Source: Aliamphritea hakodatensis (GTDB lineage Bacteria > Pseudomonadota > Gammaproteobacteria > Pseudomonadales > Balneatricaceae). From it: DNA of 64,000 nucleotides. The notes beneath the pieces were generated by a model. It worked only from the letters and a program-made list of their open reading frames with translations. It ran no database searches and was not told the origin of the DNA. The position numbers and the translations under genes are program-made. This document shows positions 26,701 through 35,422 of this stretch, in pieces. Position 1 is the stretch's first letter. Every line of letters starts with the position of its first letter. The stretch spans positions 744,001 through 808,000 of the forward strand of contig NZ_AP025281.1 in assembly GCF_024347195.1 (NCBI RefSeq). The letters run 5' to 3'.

Positions 26701-26962
26701 GGGTATCAATGCCACTGACCGATTTTAGCTCCCGTTCTACTGGCAGAATAATGGAACGTTCCACATCTTCTGCTGCGGCCCCGCTCCAGACGATTGCGAT
26801 GGTAATGACATCCAGTTCAAAGCTGGGGAAAAACTGCGTGTTGAGCTTCTTCAGCCCCCAGATGCCGCTCAGTATCATCAGCAGCATCAGCAGGTTGGCG
26901 GCAACCTTATGACTGGTAAACAGCGTGGTGAGGTTTTTAAGTGGGCCCTGATAGGTATTCAT
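23792..26962 (-). CDS. RND-family efflux transporter, inner-membrane subunit
   Basis: A 1056-residue protein with the RND layout: one N-terminal helix, a large periplasmic loop, six helices, a second periplasmic loop and five more helices. The proton-relay acidic pair lies in helix 4 (VGIIVDDAIVVGED near residue 400) and the helix 10-11 region has GLSGIVINDSIVL. It belongs to the hydrophobe/amphiphile exporter group (AcrB/MexK-like) and should work with the membrane-fusion protein encoded four bases upstream. No outer-membrane channel gene is adjacent, so a shared TolC-type protein is presumed. Substrates cannot be inferred. Confidence 0.92.
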   Translation of the reverse strand: MNTYQGPLKNLTTLFTSHKVAANLLMLLMILSGIWGLKKLNTQFFPSFELDVITIAIVWSGAAAEDVERSIILPVERELKSVSGIDTLYSTATQGAAAIRLELEEGSDTAFILDDVKQKIDGLSNLPQESETPIVQQIIRYENIASLLITSEQGSLEELRQLAREYERELLKRGISKIDFIGMPEEEIAIQVSSAKLHELGLSLDQIASRVSQRSLDIPAGTAAKDDGSRLVRGLNQQRDVEGFNQLPLLTEEAGRLIRLGDIADIDWRMQDNQIYLTYRGKPAIQLHLRRTENSDTLVAAGVLREWLAEQENQLPDGVKLIPFDESWKPIQDRINLLLKNGLGGLILVIATLFLFLNARVAFWVTIGIPVSFMATLAVLYGIGGSINMISLFGMIMAVGIIVDDAIVVGEDTLTHLQMGEPGLQAAIGGAHRMLAPVMASSLTTIAAFLPLLLIGGIIGNILIDIPTVVICVIVASVIECFLILPGHLHHSLRKASDLQPSKLRQRLDAGFERFKQGPFRSTVETAITYRWSTICAAVAVLTLSIGLITSGQLKFTFFPAVEGETMTANIQFSAGTDASKVDNFLQHLDTSLRETEADLGGDLIVVALQKHRQSSTSRNSSRATKGDEFGALFVQLTPVDDREVSNSAFIKAWRDKIIQPAGIEKFTIDVSRSGPPGKAIEVKLSGQDVETLKQASLDVQSALRKYAGISNVDDDLPFGKSQLIYALTPAGETAGLNLQSVGRQLRAALDGQQIQVFFRGEDEVEVRMVLPDAERNRLSALQHLPVILPNGDTSPLANVVSFTDKQGLDRLQRIDGQLAIKVIADLDESVANANEIIADFETNQLADILATYGISATFEGKNKNQRETLSDMRTGLILALLLIFIILSWVFSSYSWPLAVMLAIPLGLTGAILGHFLTGQTLTILSLFGCFGLSGIVINDSIVLITFYQKLRKMGQNVHEAIVEAACQRLRAVLLTSLTTVAGLAPILFETSLQAQFLIPMATSIVFGLLYGTVLILLVIPALLVVIENARANLFWLLGKEDPSHQVTAAREKTG

Positions 26963-26965
26963 GAT

Positions 26966-28219
26966 TTATTCCGCCGCCTCGACCCGTAACCCTGAAATGG
27001 CGTTGGGCAGTTGGGTGACAAGAATATTATCGCCTTCCTGTAAGTTGCTGGCAGTTATCAGGATACCGGCCTGGCCGTTCACAGAGGTATCGCCGATTCT
27101 CTGAACTTTCAGGGCTTCAAGACGGCCGTCAGTAATTCTGTAAATACGGCTGGTGCCATACAGCGCCTGTGGCGGAATGATCAGGCTGCGGGCAACCGGC
27201 GGCAGTGTCAGGGTCATCGCCAGCGAGCGTCCCGGTTCAAGTATCTGATCTTGCTGAGTGACGCTGAACAGCGCATCGACCCCCGGGCGGGTGGCGTTGG
27301 CCTCAGCGGCGATCCGGTCCAGCGTGAGAGGAATATTCTTGCCGTTTAGCTGGCCGGTTGCAGGAATGCCTGGCTGTTGTGCCAATTGGCTGCGGATTTC
27401 GTTCAGGTACTGATTTGGCAACTGTGCTCTTATTTCCAGATCTTTATCGCTGTACATGCTGAGTATCTGGTCACCGCCACGGACCCGGTCTCCGGGGGCC
27501 GCGTCCAACCGTGTAATGCGGCCATCAAAGGGGGCTTTTATTTCGCTGCGTTCCACATCCAGTGCTGCGCTGGCCTGCAGGGCTTTCGCCTGTAACAGCT
27601 GAGCGTTCAGTTGCGCCAGCCGGTTTGGATGGTCTGCAATTGCCTGACGCCGGTTATTCAGTGACAGGGCCTGTTGCTGGCGGGTGCGGCGCGCATCGTC
27701 CAGCTGGTTCTGGCTGGCGACCTGCTGGCTGCTGAGGTTCTGGTACCGGTCCAGCGTACGCTGGCTGATGGTCAGCAATTCCTGTTCGATCTTCAGGGCC
27801 TTCTGATCGGCAGCGTAACGGACATCTTCGGCGCCGATCTGCGCTTCAATACGTTGCACCTCTGCATTGCGCTGATCCAGCAGCAGACGTGCATCCCTGT
27901 CATCCAGCTTTACCAGTACCTGACCCTGGGTTACCCGGTTCCCTTCGGCAACCAGACGCTGGCTGACGTAGGCTGTCAGCGGGGCTGTCAGATTACTGCT
28001 GAGTGGGGACTCAACCTTGCCGAATAAGGTGAGCTCGGGCTGCCCCGGGGAAAACTCAGCCTGCTGCACTTTTACCCGCCAGATTTTTTCTTTAACCGGT
28101 TTAGCCGGTACCGCCGCTTTGTTGCTGTTGAGGTAAAGCAGACTGCCAACGCCCAGGACGATAAATATAATTGGCAACAGAAATTTGGCCAGCGGGGAGG
28201 GTCTGCGGGTTGTTGGCAT
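26966..28219 (-). CDS. RND efflux membrane-fusion (periplasmic adaptor) protein
   Basis: A 417-residue adaptor with an N-terminal membrane anchor (about residues 11-31), a split lipoyl domain (VTQGQVLVKLDDRDARL near 95 and IKAPFDGRITRLDAAPGDRV near 225) and a long alpha-helical hairpin between them. It bridges the RND pump to the outer-membrane channel. It is the first gene of the two-gene operon; the intergenic spacing is three bases. No lipobox is seen, so anchoring is by the N-terminal helix. Confidence 0.92.
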   Translation of the reverse strand: MPTTRRPSPLAKFLLPIIFIVLGVGSLLYLNSNKAAVPAKPVKEKIWRVKVQQAEFSPGQPELTLFGKVESPLSSNLTAPLTAYVSQRLVAEGNRVTQGQVLVKLDDRDARLLLDQRNAEVQRIEAQIGAEDVRYAADQKALKIEQELLTISQRTLDRYQNLSSQQVASQNQLDDARRTRQQQALSLNNRRQAIADHPNRLAQLNAQLLQAKALQASAALDVERSEIKAPFDGRITRLDAAPGDRVRGGDQILSMYSDKDLEIRAQLPNQYLNEIRSQLAQQPGIPATGQLNGKNIPLTLDRIAAEANATRPGVDALFSVTQQDQILEPGRSLAMTLTLPPVARSLIIPPQALYGTSRIYRITDGRLEALKVQRIGDTSVNGQAGILITASNLQEGDNILVTQLPNAISGLRVEAAE

Positions 28220-28379
28220 GTTGGCTCGGTTCTTTAGTTGTCAAAAGTGATCTACTCTTTGAATCATAATACATTCCTGGGGAATGAAGACAGATATCCC
28301 CCGTTGTGTTTACATTACTTTACACAGCCCGGGGAGAATTTAACGGCCATACCGGCTAAGACCGTTAGGATGGAATCTG

Positions 28380-29219
28380 ATGCGCACACATTATTTAACC
28401 TTACAGCACGGTGCTGAATACCGTATGGCATATCATGAATGGGGAGAGGCGGATAATCCCCGGGTACTGGTGTGCGTGCACGGGCTGGCCCGAAACGGAC
28501 GGGACTTTGATTTCATTGCTGAACAGCTGAGCAGTGAGTACCGGGTGATTTGCCCTGATGTAGTTGGCCGGGGGGTAAGCGACTGGTTACCGGCGGATCT
28601 GGAGTACGATATGCCGCTGTATGTGGAAGATATGCAAGCTTTACTGCGGCATTTACAGCTTACAGAGGTTGATTGGCTGGGCACTTCCATGGGGGGAATA
28701 ATCGGGATGTTACTGGCGTCGATGCCAGATACCCCCGTTCAGCGTCTGATACTGAATGATGTGGGCTGCCGGATTCCGGCAGCGGCGCTGCAACGGATTG
28801 CGATATACATGGGTGACCAAGGATTTGATTCACTGGCGGCGGTGGAGAAGTATATGCGCAACACTTACCGGGCTTTTCATGATTTGGAAGACCGGCAGTG
28901 GCAGCATCTTGCCGAATGCGGACACCGGGCAGATGAGTCCGGCCGGCTGCATCTGCATTATGATCCCCGGATCGCAGGGCGGCTGAAAGCCAGCCAGCAT
29001 GAGGATATTGATCTGATGCCGTTCTGGTCCCGGGTGCGTTGTCCGCAGTTACTGATCTGGGGGGAAGACTCTGACTTGCTGGAGGCCAGTACTGTCGACC
29101 TTATGCAACAGGCGAATCCGCAGTTAGCGGTGCTGAAAATAGCCGCGACCGGACATGCGCCGGCGCTGATGATGCCGGCGCAGGTTCAGCCGGTCTGTAA
29201 TTGGTTATTAAATGGGTAA
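28380..29219 (+). CDS. Alpha/beta-fold hydrolase
   Basis: A 279-residue hydrolase. VCVHGLARNGRDF near residues 31-43 provides the oxyanion hole, GTSMGGIIG near 102-110 the nucleophilic serine elbow, IWGEDSDLLEA near 223 the acid and ATGHAPALM near 250-258 the catalytic histidine. Size and cap region resemble esterase/haloperoxidase-type enzymes. It is divergent from the RND operon and convergent with the LetB-linked lipoprotein gene, overlapping it by 12 bases. Substrate unknown. Confidence 0.88.
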   Translation: MRTHYLTLQHGAEYRMAYHEWGEADNPRVLVCVHGLARNGRDFDFIAEQLSSEYRVICPDVVGRGVSDWLPADLEYDMPLYVEDMQALLRHLQLTEVDWLGTSMGGIIGMLLASMPDTPVQRLILNDVGCRIPAAALQRIAIYMGDQGFDSLAAVEKYMRNTYRAFHDLEDRQWQHLAECGHRADESGRLHLHYDPRIAGRLKASQHEDIDLMPFWSRVRCPQLLIWGEDSDLLEASTVDLMQQANPQLAVLKIAATGHAPALMMPAQVQPVCNWLLNG

Positions 29220-29906
29220 CAGGGTTGTTGAAGCGACACTGTGAACCACTTTCGTGATAGTACGGTTGCTGCTGCCGGCAACCAGACTGGCCATCATGTC
29301 CTGCAGGGCAATCATCTTGCCGAAAATGCGTTCAAAGCTTAGATTCTTAACACCCTGCGGGCTGACGCCGTTACTGAGCAGAAATAATTCGCCGTTTTCA
29401 TGCTTAAGGCTGTTTAGCCGCCAGGCGATGGTTTCAAGGTTACGGGCGCTGTTGTAGAGCTTTTGATGGTCCAGTTCGTCCAGCAGAAAGAACTCATCCT
29501 TGTAATTATATGAGGCGTCCAGCATGCCGATCATGCCGGCCATCAGCGCATATACCCGGTCCCCCTGATAGTCTTCGGCAAAGGCAAGGGGTACTGCGTC
29601 GATGCCGTCCAGATTATTCATTGCAGTGAGTCGCTGTGTACTGTTGCGGTTAAACATCAGGTCAACGCGGGCTGTGATGTCGGCAGTGCCTGCTTTCATC
29701 AGTTCCCGGGGGTTACGTTTGTAGAGTTTGTTGGCGAGCTCACGGTTAAGACGTTTCAACTCGGTAATGTGAGCGTCGGTAACTGTATCAATATCGGTTT
29801 TTGCCAGTTGGCTGATTTTAAAACCACTGTTATTGGTTGCGCAGCCGCTGACCAGCAGGCTGCTGATCAGGAGTAACAGGCTCAAAAAATGTGTATAACT
29901 GCGCAT
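29208..29906 (-). CDS. Unrecognised lipoprotein downstream of letB
   Basis: A 232-residue lipoprotein with lipobox LVSGC near residues 18-22. The mature part is mostly helical (THITELKRLNRELANKLYKR-like region, here ITELKRLNRELANKLYKR) and has no motif I know. It starts 17 bases after the letB stop and so is very likely cotranscribed with letA-letB. PqiC, the lipoprotein of the homologous pqiABC operon, is a DUF330 protein and this one does not resemble it. It may be an outer-membrane partner of LetB; that is inference from position. Confidence 0.75.
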   Translation of the reverse strand: MRSYTHFLSLLLLISSLLVSGCATNNSGFKISQLAKTDIDTVTDAHITELKRLNRELANKLYKRNPRELMKAGTADITARVDLMFNRNSTQRLTAMNNLDGIDAVPLAFAEDYQGDRVYALMAGMIGMLDASYNYKDEFFLLDELDHQKLYNSARNLETIAWRLNSLKHENGELFLLSNGVSPQGVKNLSFERIFGKMIALQDMMASLVAGSSNRTITKVVHSVASTTLLPI

Positions 29907-29923
29907 GATAAATCCGTATTCCT

Positions 29924-32548
29924 TTAGGGGGCGTCTTTCAGCAAACGGAAGCGGGGCTGCGGACCGACTGTGTCGGAACCTGCTGGTGAGTCGAATGCAA
30001 TCCCACCGCTTACCAGAGTATCCAGCGTGCTGGTTTCGATTTCCAGCCCGCTGAACAGGCCAAAGTCTGCACTGATACCACTGAGATTCCAGAAGCGGCT
30101 GTCGGTTTTCACCAGCTTGCTGTATTTAGGCTGGATATTGGCATAAATTTCAACGCTTTGCAGGTCATTACCCAGTTCAAAACCGGTTATCTGACCCACT
30201 TTGAGACCCCGGTAATAAACCGGGCTGCCGGTTTCGACAGAATCCAGGGCCGGTGAGGTCAGGGTGATGTTCAGGCCTGGCAGGCTGACGGCCGGGGCAT
30301 TATCAATACCGTTAAACTGCGTTTTACGGGGGGCTTTCAGGTTGTTTCCTGCGCTGGCGACGATGTAGTTCCCACTGAGTAACGCTTCAGGATTCTTGAT
30401 GCCACTGAGGGATATCTGGCTGCTGGCAACCCAGAAACGGCTGCCTTCACGGGCCAGGAATTCAGCCTGCTGGTCAATAATTACACGGGCTTCAATACGT
30501 CCGCTGGCGTCAAGTAACCGGACGGTATCCACCCGGCCCATTTTGAGCCCCTGAAAGCGCAGTTCAGCGCCGGGCTCCAGCGTATTACCGGCCGGGAAGC
30601 TGATCCGGACAGCCAGCGCATCGTGCAGACCTTCCTGTTTGTTCGGGTGCAGGGTGAAGCGTTGATTAAACTTTGCTGCTTTGCCTTTTCCGGGCTTGTT
30701 ATCAAAGGCAATGCCGCCGCGTACGATGGTGTCTATAGACTCCGTTTGCAGGGTCAGCCCGGAAAGATCAAGCTTGGCGTGAATACCACTGGCATTCCAG
30801 AAGCGGCTCTTACCGGTTACCAGGTGACGGTAAGCCTTATCGATCAGTACCTGTACTTCAACACTCTGTCCGTCTTCGCCTAACCGGTAACCGTGTACCT
30901 TACCGACGGGCAGCTGCCGGTAAAGTACCGGTGAGCCCGCTTTGACTGAGCCGAGCTGTTCGCTGACCAGACGGATCTGCAGTTTGCCCGCCTGATTACT
31001 GTAAATCAGTTTGCCCTGCTGGCTGGCGGTATCAAAATCTTTGTACAGATGGAATTGCTGGTTCGGGGTCGCCTGCTGTTTATCTTTGATGTCAGGGGTG
31101 AAGAAGCTGATACCGCCCTTGATGACCGAGGTCAGTGAGCCGGTATCGAGTTTAACGCCATCCAGTCCGGCAGCTACCTGAACACCGCTGATATTCCAGA
31201 AACGGCTGTTGGATTTCAGTAATTGCGAATGCTCTTTGGCAATAGTGGCGTGGATCAGGACTTTCTTACCCTGTTCGATCAGTTCGTAGCCGCGGACTTC
31301 TCCCACGGGTACCTGCCGGTAGAGCACCGGTGAACCGAAGTCCAGCGAGCCAAGCTGATCGGCGATGATCTGTATATCCAGTCCGGGAATGCCCGGACGC
31401 TTTGCCGGAGGCGTGTTCAGGGCAATGAAGCGGAACAGGGGAATACCGGGGCCGGGCTGCAGCTGGATAGCATTGCCGTCGAACAGCTGGCCGATCTGGG
31501 TGATGTCAAAATCAGGCTTTGGCAACCAGAACTGACTGCCGGCACGCAGAAGTGGTTTGGCCCGGGGGTCGATCAGCAGGTGGGCTGTCTGAGTGGTCAG
31601 GTCATCGTTATATTCCAGTTTCTGTATCCGGCCGATAACAATCTCCTGGCTGACCACCTTCGTTCCTTCGGATAAAGGAGTACGGGCAGGAAACTTAACG
31701 GTCACGGAAACACCGTCTTCAGCCGCTTCATAGTCACTGTAAAGGGGCAGTATTTTTTCAGGATTCAGTTCACCGCCATCCGCCGGGGTATAGAAACTGA
31801 TGCCGCCGGCAACAATGGAGGCCAGCGAATCAAACTTAATGTCCAGTTTGGGTAAATCGGCTTTGATGCTGATACCGCTGGCGTTCCAGAAGCGGGTGCC
31901 ACCGTTGATCAGTTGGCTGTATTTGCTATCGACATAAAGGTCAATCAGTACCTGTTGCCTGGTTTTACCGAGTTTAACGTCGATGACTTCACCCACTTCG
32001 ATATCCCGGTAAAACAGTTTGGAACCACGGTATACCGACGCCGCTGAATCACTGTTCAGGGTCAGGTACAGACCCGGTTTGTCTTTGCTGGAGGGTGGCG
32101 GTTCGCTGTCGGCGACGAATTCACGATGGTCTTCTCCGTCACCGGGCTGAATGCCGATGTAGTAACCGGAAAGCAGCGTCTCCAGCCCTCGGACACCGCT
32201 GAGGGATACCTGGGGTTTGACCAGCCAGAAGCGGGTGTTTTCATGCAGCAGGGGTTCGGCTTCACTGGCCATTTCAATAATCGCAGTGACGCCCTTCAGA
32301 TCCTCATTCAGACGAAGCTGTTTAATCGTGCCGCTGGGCAGGCCGCGAAACAGGACCTTGGTCTTTTCTGCTTCCAGTCCTTCAGCTGATTCAAATTGCA
32401 CCTCAATGGTGATGCCTGCGTCCTGATAACTTTGCCAGGCAAGCCAGGCGGCAATCAGCGCTGCAACCAGTGGCAGTATCCAGACAAACGATGGGCCGCG
32501 GTGCTGCTTTATGACGGCGTCAGTCGCAGAGGTGTTATCAGGTGTCAT
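29924..32548 (-). CDS. letB: LetB/YebT: seven-MCE-domain lipid transport tunnel
   Basis: An 874-residue protein with one N-terminal membrane helix (about residues 20-40) and seven tandem MCE domains, each with the (F/Y)RGLxxGxI or LYRQxPVGxV signature. Examples are LFRGLPSGTI, LFYRDIEVGEV, VLYRQVPVGEV, VLYRQLPVGKV, RFQGLKMGRV and VYYRGLKVGQI. E. coli LetB has seven domains and 877 residues, an almost exact match in length and count. Its hexamers form a tunnel between inner and outer membranes for phospholipids. It overlaps the upstream letA module gene by 11 bases. Confidence 0.95.
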   Translation of the reverse strand: MTPDNTSATDAVIKQHRGPSFVWILPLVAALIAAWLAWQSYQDAGITIEVQFESAEGLEAEKTKVLFRGLPSGTIKQLRLNEDLKGVTAIIEMASEAEPLLHENTRFWLVKPQVSLSGVRGLETLLSGYYIGIQPGDGEDHREFVADSEPPPSSKDKPGLYLTLNSDSAASVYRGSKLFYRDIEVGEVIDVKLGKTRQQVLIDLYVDSKYSQLINGGTRFWNASGISIKADLPKLDIKFDSLASIVAGGISFYTPADGGELNPEKILPLYSDYEAAEDGVSVTVKFPARTPLSEGTKVVSQEIVIGRIQKLEYNDDLTTQTAHLLIDPRAKPLLRAGSQFWLPKPDFDITQIGQLFDGNAIQLQPGPGIPLFRFIALNTPPAKRPGIPGLDIQIIADQLGSLDFGSPVLYRQVPVGEVRGYELIEQGKKVLIHATIAKEHSQLLKSNSRFWNISGVQVAAGLDGVKLDTGSLTSVIKGGISFFTPDIKDKQQATPNQQFHLYKDFDTASQQGKLIYSNQAGKLQIRLVSEQLGSVKAGSPVLYRQLPVGKVHGYRLGEDGQSVEVQVLIDKAYRHLVTGKSRFWNASGIHAKLDLSGLTLQTESIDTIVRGGIAFDNKPGKGKAAKFNQRFTLHPNKQEGLHDALAVRISFPAGNTLEPGAELRFQGLKMGRVDTVRLLDASGRIEARVIIDQQAEFLAREGSRFWVASSQISLSGIKNPEALLSGNYIVASAGNNLKAPRKTQFNGIDNAPAVSLPGLNITLTSPALDSVETGSPVYYRGLKVGQITGFELGNDLQSVEIYANIQPKYSKLVKTDSRFWNLSGISADFGLFSGLEIETSTLDTLVSGGIAFDSPAGSDTVGPQPRFRLLKDAP

Positions 32549-33182
32549 GATGTCGGGTATCCGTAGGTGCGTATTTATCCCAAATTAAACGGGTATCAAA
32601 GTTAAGAGCGGAAAGCATTGTCAGAATCACCACCGCAGCAAATGCCGTGGCTCCGTGTCCCGGGGAAATGCTCGCAAGGCTTCCCAGCTGAACCAGCGCG
32701 ACCAGTACAGCGATTACAAATATATCCAGCATAGACCAGCGGCCGACCCATTCGACACCGCGATAGAGCCAGGTTTTCTGGCGGGCGCTGGTACGCCAGT
32801 GGAATTTAAGGCTGAGTAACAGGGTCAGCATGCCAAGAATTTTCAGGCAGGGAATGATAATACTGGCGATGAGAACCACCAGGCCGATGCCCCAGAATCC
32901 GCCGCTGAATAATTCGATAATGCCGCCCATAATGGTGCTTGGCGCGCCACTGCCAAAACTTTTGAAAGTCATAATTGGCAGCAGGTTCGCCGGGAAGAAG
33001 CAAATAACAGAGGCGAGCAGAAAAGCCCAGCTGCGCTGCAGGGTGTGTTCCATACGGCTGTGCAGCGGGGTTTCGCAAACATGGCACTGTTTGTCTTGCT
33101 GATCAAGTGTATGCAACGTGTGACAGTGACGGCACAGCAGATAGCCCTCCTGACGTGCAGATTTATAACCCCGGGTGCTCAT
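32538..33182 (-). CDS. letA: LetA/PqiA-family membrane protein, second half-module
   Basis: A 214-residue protein with a zinc-ribbon-like start (Cys17, Cys20, Cys33, Cys36) and four membrane helices, corresponding to one of the two tandem halves of E. coli LetA (YebS). It has LLPIMTFKSFGSGAPSTIMGG, the conserved segment of the PqiA fold. The start overlaps the stop of the other half-gene (ATGA) and the stop overlaps the letB start by 11 bases. The two halves thus appear to act as separate subunits. Acts in the inner membrane with LetB. Confidence 0.88.
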   Translation of the reverse strand: MSTRGYKSARQEGYLLCRHCHTLHTLDQQDKQCHVCETPLHSRMEHTLQRSWAFLLASVICFFPANLLPIMTFKSFGSGAPSTIMGGIIELFSGGFWGIGLVVLIASIIIPCLKILGMLTLLLSLKFHWRTSARQKTWLYRGVEWVGRWSMLDIFVIAVLVALVQLGSLASISPGHGATAFAAVVILTMLSALNFDTRLIWDKYAPTDTRHHDT

Positions 33183-33817
33183 GACTTAGCCTGTCGGGTG
33201 TCGCGGCGTTGTCTGAAAACCTGCCAGGCATGCTGAATATCGAACAGGTTGTTGGTCAGGCAGGTGGTGAATATAAGCGCTGCCAGACAATAGAGTCCAA
33301 GCCCGGGTTCAAGGTTAGCAATATCCTTCAGTTTGATGACGGCAATAAGGGTGCCGATCATATATATTTCCAGCATGCCCCAGCCGTGCAGCGTGTGATA
33401 AAAATTAAGACTCTGGCGCAGGTAATGGCCGTTAATCCGGAACTGCAAACAGGCAGTGATATAAGTCAGCAGCAGGATCTGAACACCCGGCACCAGTACC
33501 GCAAAAATAAGTACCACAGCGGCAACTATGGCTAAGCCGCCGTCATATAAGGATAATACGCTTTGTAAAATGGTTTCACTTTGTTGCTGACCGAAAATGC
33601 TCAGGCTTAAAATTGGCAACAGGTTTGCCGGTAAAAACAGGATTAAACTGGTGATCGCCAGTGCAAGCCCCCGTTCAATAGGGTTCAGCCGGGCATGAAA
33701 CAGCTTTGCATGACAACGGGGACAGTTCAGTGACTGGCCTTTTTTCAGGCGGGTTCGGGCGATGAGCAGATCGCAGTCATGGCAGGCGGTAAATGAATGG
33801 GCTGGTGTTTTCATCAT
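33179..33817 (-). CDS. letA: LetA/PqiA-family membrane protein, first half-module
   Basis: A 212-residue protein with CHDC (Cys12, Cys15) and CPRC (Cys32, Cys35) forming the zinc site, then four membrane helices with LLPILSLSIFGQQQSETILQ. It is homologous to, but distinct from, the next gene, and equals the N-terminal half of single-chain LetA. It is the first gene of the operon; ATG 33817 and ATG 33814 are adjacent starts. No frameshift separates the modules, since each has its own start and zinc site. Confidence 0.88.
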   Translation of the reverse strand: MMKTPAHSFTACHDCDLLIARTRLKKGQSLNCPRCHAKLFHARLNPIERGLALAITSLILFLPANLLPILSLSIFGQQQSETILQSVLSLYDGGLAIVAAVVLIFAVLVPGVQILLLTYITACLQFRINGHYLRQSLNFYHTLHGWGMLEIYMIGTLIAVIKLKDIANLEPGLGLYCLAALIFTTCLTNNLFDIQHAWQVFRQRRDTRQAKS

Positions 33818-33911
33818 GTTATAGCATAGGACCGGTAAGCGGGCAGTGAAACAGTCAGGCGGTTAACCGGCAGTTAACACTTAATTATTAGCATAATTTA
33901 TTGGATGGCAG

Positions 33912-34592
33912 ATGAATACAAACTTATTGCCCTGTGTTGAAGTTGAACCGCTGAAACAGGCTGATGCGACCGTTATCTGGCTGCATGGGCTGGGGGCTGA
34001 CGGCCATGATTTTGCCGGTATAGTTCCGGCGCTGAATTTACCGGATGATGCCGCAGTCAGGTTTATTTTTCCCCATGCGCCAGAACGGCCGGTGACCGTG
34101 AATAACGGTTGGGTAATGCGTGCCTGGTATGACATTCTGGAAATGAATATCAGCCGAAAAGTTGATACGGATTCTTTACTGGAATCTTCCGGTCAGGTCA
34201 GTGCGCTGATCCGCCGGGAAACTGAACGGGGAATTTTACCTGAACGCATTGTACTGGCGGGCTTCTCTCAGGGCGGTGCTGTTGCGTATCAGGCGGGGCT
34301 GGCTTATCCACAGCGTCTGGCAGGCATTCTGGCGCTGTCGACCTATGTACCCTGTGAACAAAGTTTGCGTGCCTCAGTGAATCTCAGTCACCCTGACTTG
34401 CCGGTGATGATTGCCCATGGTTCGCGGGATGATGTTGTACCCCCGCAGTTAGGTGAGTCAGCAAGGGAATTATTAACAGCGTTAGGTTATACACCGCAGT
34501 GGCGAACCTATCCGATTGATCACAGTGTCAGTGCTGAAGAAGTTGAAATGATTTCAGACTGGCTGAAAAGTATTTTAAATATAGAGGCTTAG
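33912..34592 (+). CDS. Carboxylesterase / acyl-protein thioesterase-like hydrolase
   Basis: A 226-residue alpha/beta hydrolase of the phospholipase/carboxylesterase family. WLHGLGADGHDF near residues 23-34 is the oxyanion-hole strand, LAGFSQGGAVAY near 114-125 the serine elbow, AHGSRDDVVPP near 170 the acid and PIDHSVSAEE near 201 the histidine. It matches EstB-type bacterial esterases in length. It is divergent from the letA operon. The physiological substrate is not known. Confidence 0.92.
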   Translation: MNTNLLPCVEVEPLKQADATVIWLHGLGADGHDFAGIVPALNLPDDAAVRFIFPHAPERPVTVNNGWVMRAWYDILEMNISRKVDTDSLLESSGQVSALIRRETERGILPERIVLAGFSQGGAVAYQAGLAYPQRLAGILALSTYVPCEQSLRASVNLSHPDLPVMIAHGSRDDVVPPQLGESARELLTALGYTPQWRTYPIDHSVSAEEVEMISDWLKSILNIEA

Positions 34593-34616
34593 GGCCGTAC
34601 CGGAAGTTATCCTAAA

Positions 34617-35090
34617 ATGAATATTACTGAAAACTGTTATGTTGAGTTTCATTACGCGCTGTTTAATGAAGAAAAAGAAGTGATTGATGGCTCAAGAGAT
34701 GCCGGGCCTTTACCTTACGTTCATGGTCAGGGAAATATAATCCCGGGGCTTGAGCAGGCACTGGCTGGTCATCAGGCGGGTGATAAGTTTACGGCGACCA
34801 TTGAGCCTGCTCAGGGATACGGTGACCGGGATGAGGCGAAAGTTACAATTGTGGATAAAGCATCGTTTGATGCGTTCCCAAGCATCGAAGAAGGTATGTT
34901 TTGCCAGATCGGTGATGATCCTTCCCATCCTCAACTGGTAACTATTGTTGCCATTGATGAAGAGGAAGGTGAAGTAACCATTGATGCTAACCATCCGTTT
35001 GCCGGACAATCTCTTAATTTTGAAATAGAAGTAATGGTGGTTCGGGAAGCAACAGATGCCGAGTTAACAGACGGTGTGGTTGCTCAGTAA
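34617..35090 (+). CDS. FKBP-type peptidyl-prolyl isomerase (SlyD/FkpB-like)
   Basis: A 157-residue SlyD-group FKBP. GPLPYVHGQGNIIPGLEQAL near residues 30-49 gives the FKBP active-site loop, interrupted by the insert-in-flap domain (about 70-120) typical of chaperone-isomerases. The C terminus lacks the histidine/cysteine-rich metal-binding tail of E. coli SlyD. FkpB is the other possibility by length. It follows the esterase gene by 24 bases on the same strand. Confidence 0.9.
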   Translation: MNITENCYVEFHYALFNEEKEVIDGSRDAGPLPYVHGQGNIIPGLEQALAGHQAGDKFTATIEPAQGYGDRDEAKVTIVDKASFDAFPSIEEGMFCQIGDDPSHPQLVTIVAIDEEEGEVTIDANHPFAGQSLNFEIEVMVVREATDAELTDGVVAQ

Positions 35091-35121
35091 TCACTGATGT
35101 AAATTTGCGAGGAATATTACA

Positions 35122-35316
35122 ATGCGTTTGATACTGGCTTTATTACTGCCCTGGTTTCAGTTTTTTACGATTGGCCGGCCGATAGCAGGCATTATCTGCC
35201 TGATTTTACAGATTACGCTGATTGGCTGGATTCCTGCGGCAATCTGGTCGGTGTATGCACTGAGCCAGTATAAGACGGATAAGAAAATCGAAGAGGCGAT
35301 GAACAGAGACAACTGA
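35122..35316 (+). CDS. Pmp3/YqaE-family small membrane protein
   Basis: A 64-residue protein with two hydrophobic segments. LILALLLPWFQFF, then GRPIAGIICLILQITLIGWI-type sequence ending in IPAAIWSVYAL, follows the Pmp3/YqaE pattern (LPP...G....LL.LLGWIPG..HA.Y). GAGGAA lies eight bases upstream. Members of this family influence membrane potential and salt tolerance in other organisms. It is the last gene before a terminator. Confidence 0.8.
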   Translation: MRLILALLLPWFQFFTIGRPIAGIICLILQITLIGWIPAAIWSVYALSQYKTDKKIEEAMNRDN

Positions 35317-35359
35317 ATCAGACAGCAGCCTGGCTGCTGAGATCATCGCTGTATCCACA

Positions 35360-35385
35360 GGGTGCCTGTTCAGGCGCCCTTTTTT
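35360..35385 (+). terminator. Rho-independent terminator
   Basis: GGGTGCCT and AGGCGCCC pair (one G-U) around GTTC, followed by TTTTTT. It ends the esterase-FKBP-Pmp3 unit. Confidence 0.85.
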
Positions 35386-35422
35386 ATGCCCGCGATTTCA
35401 GATCTGTGATTGCGGCATCAGG

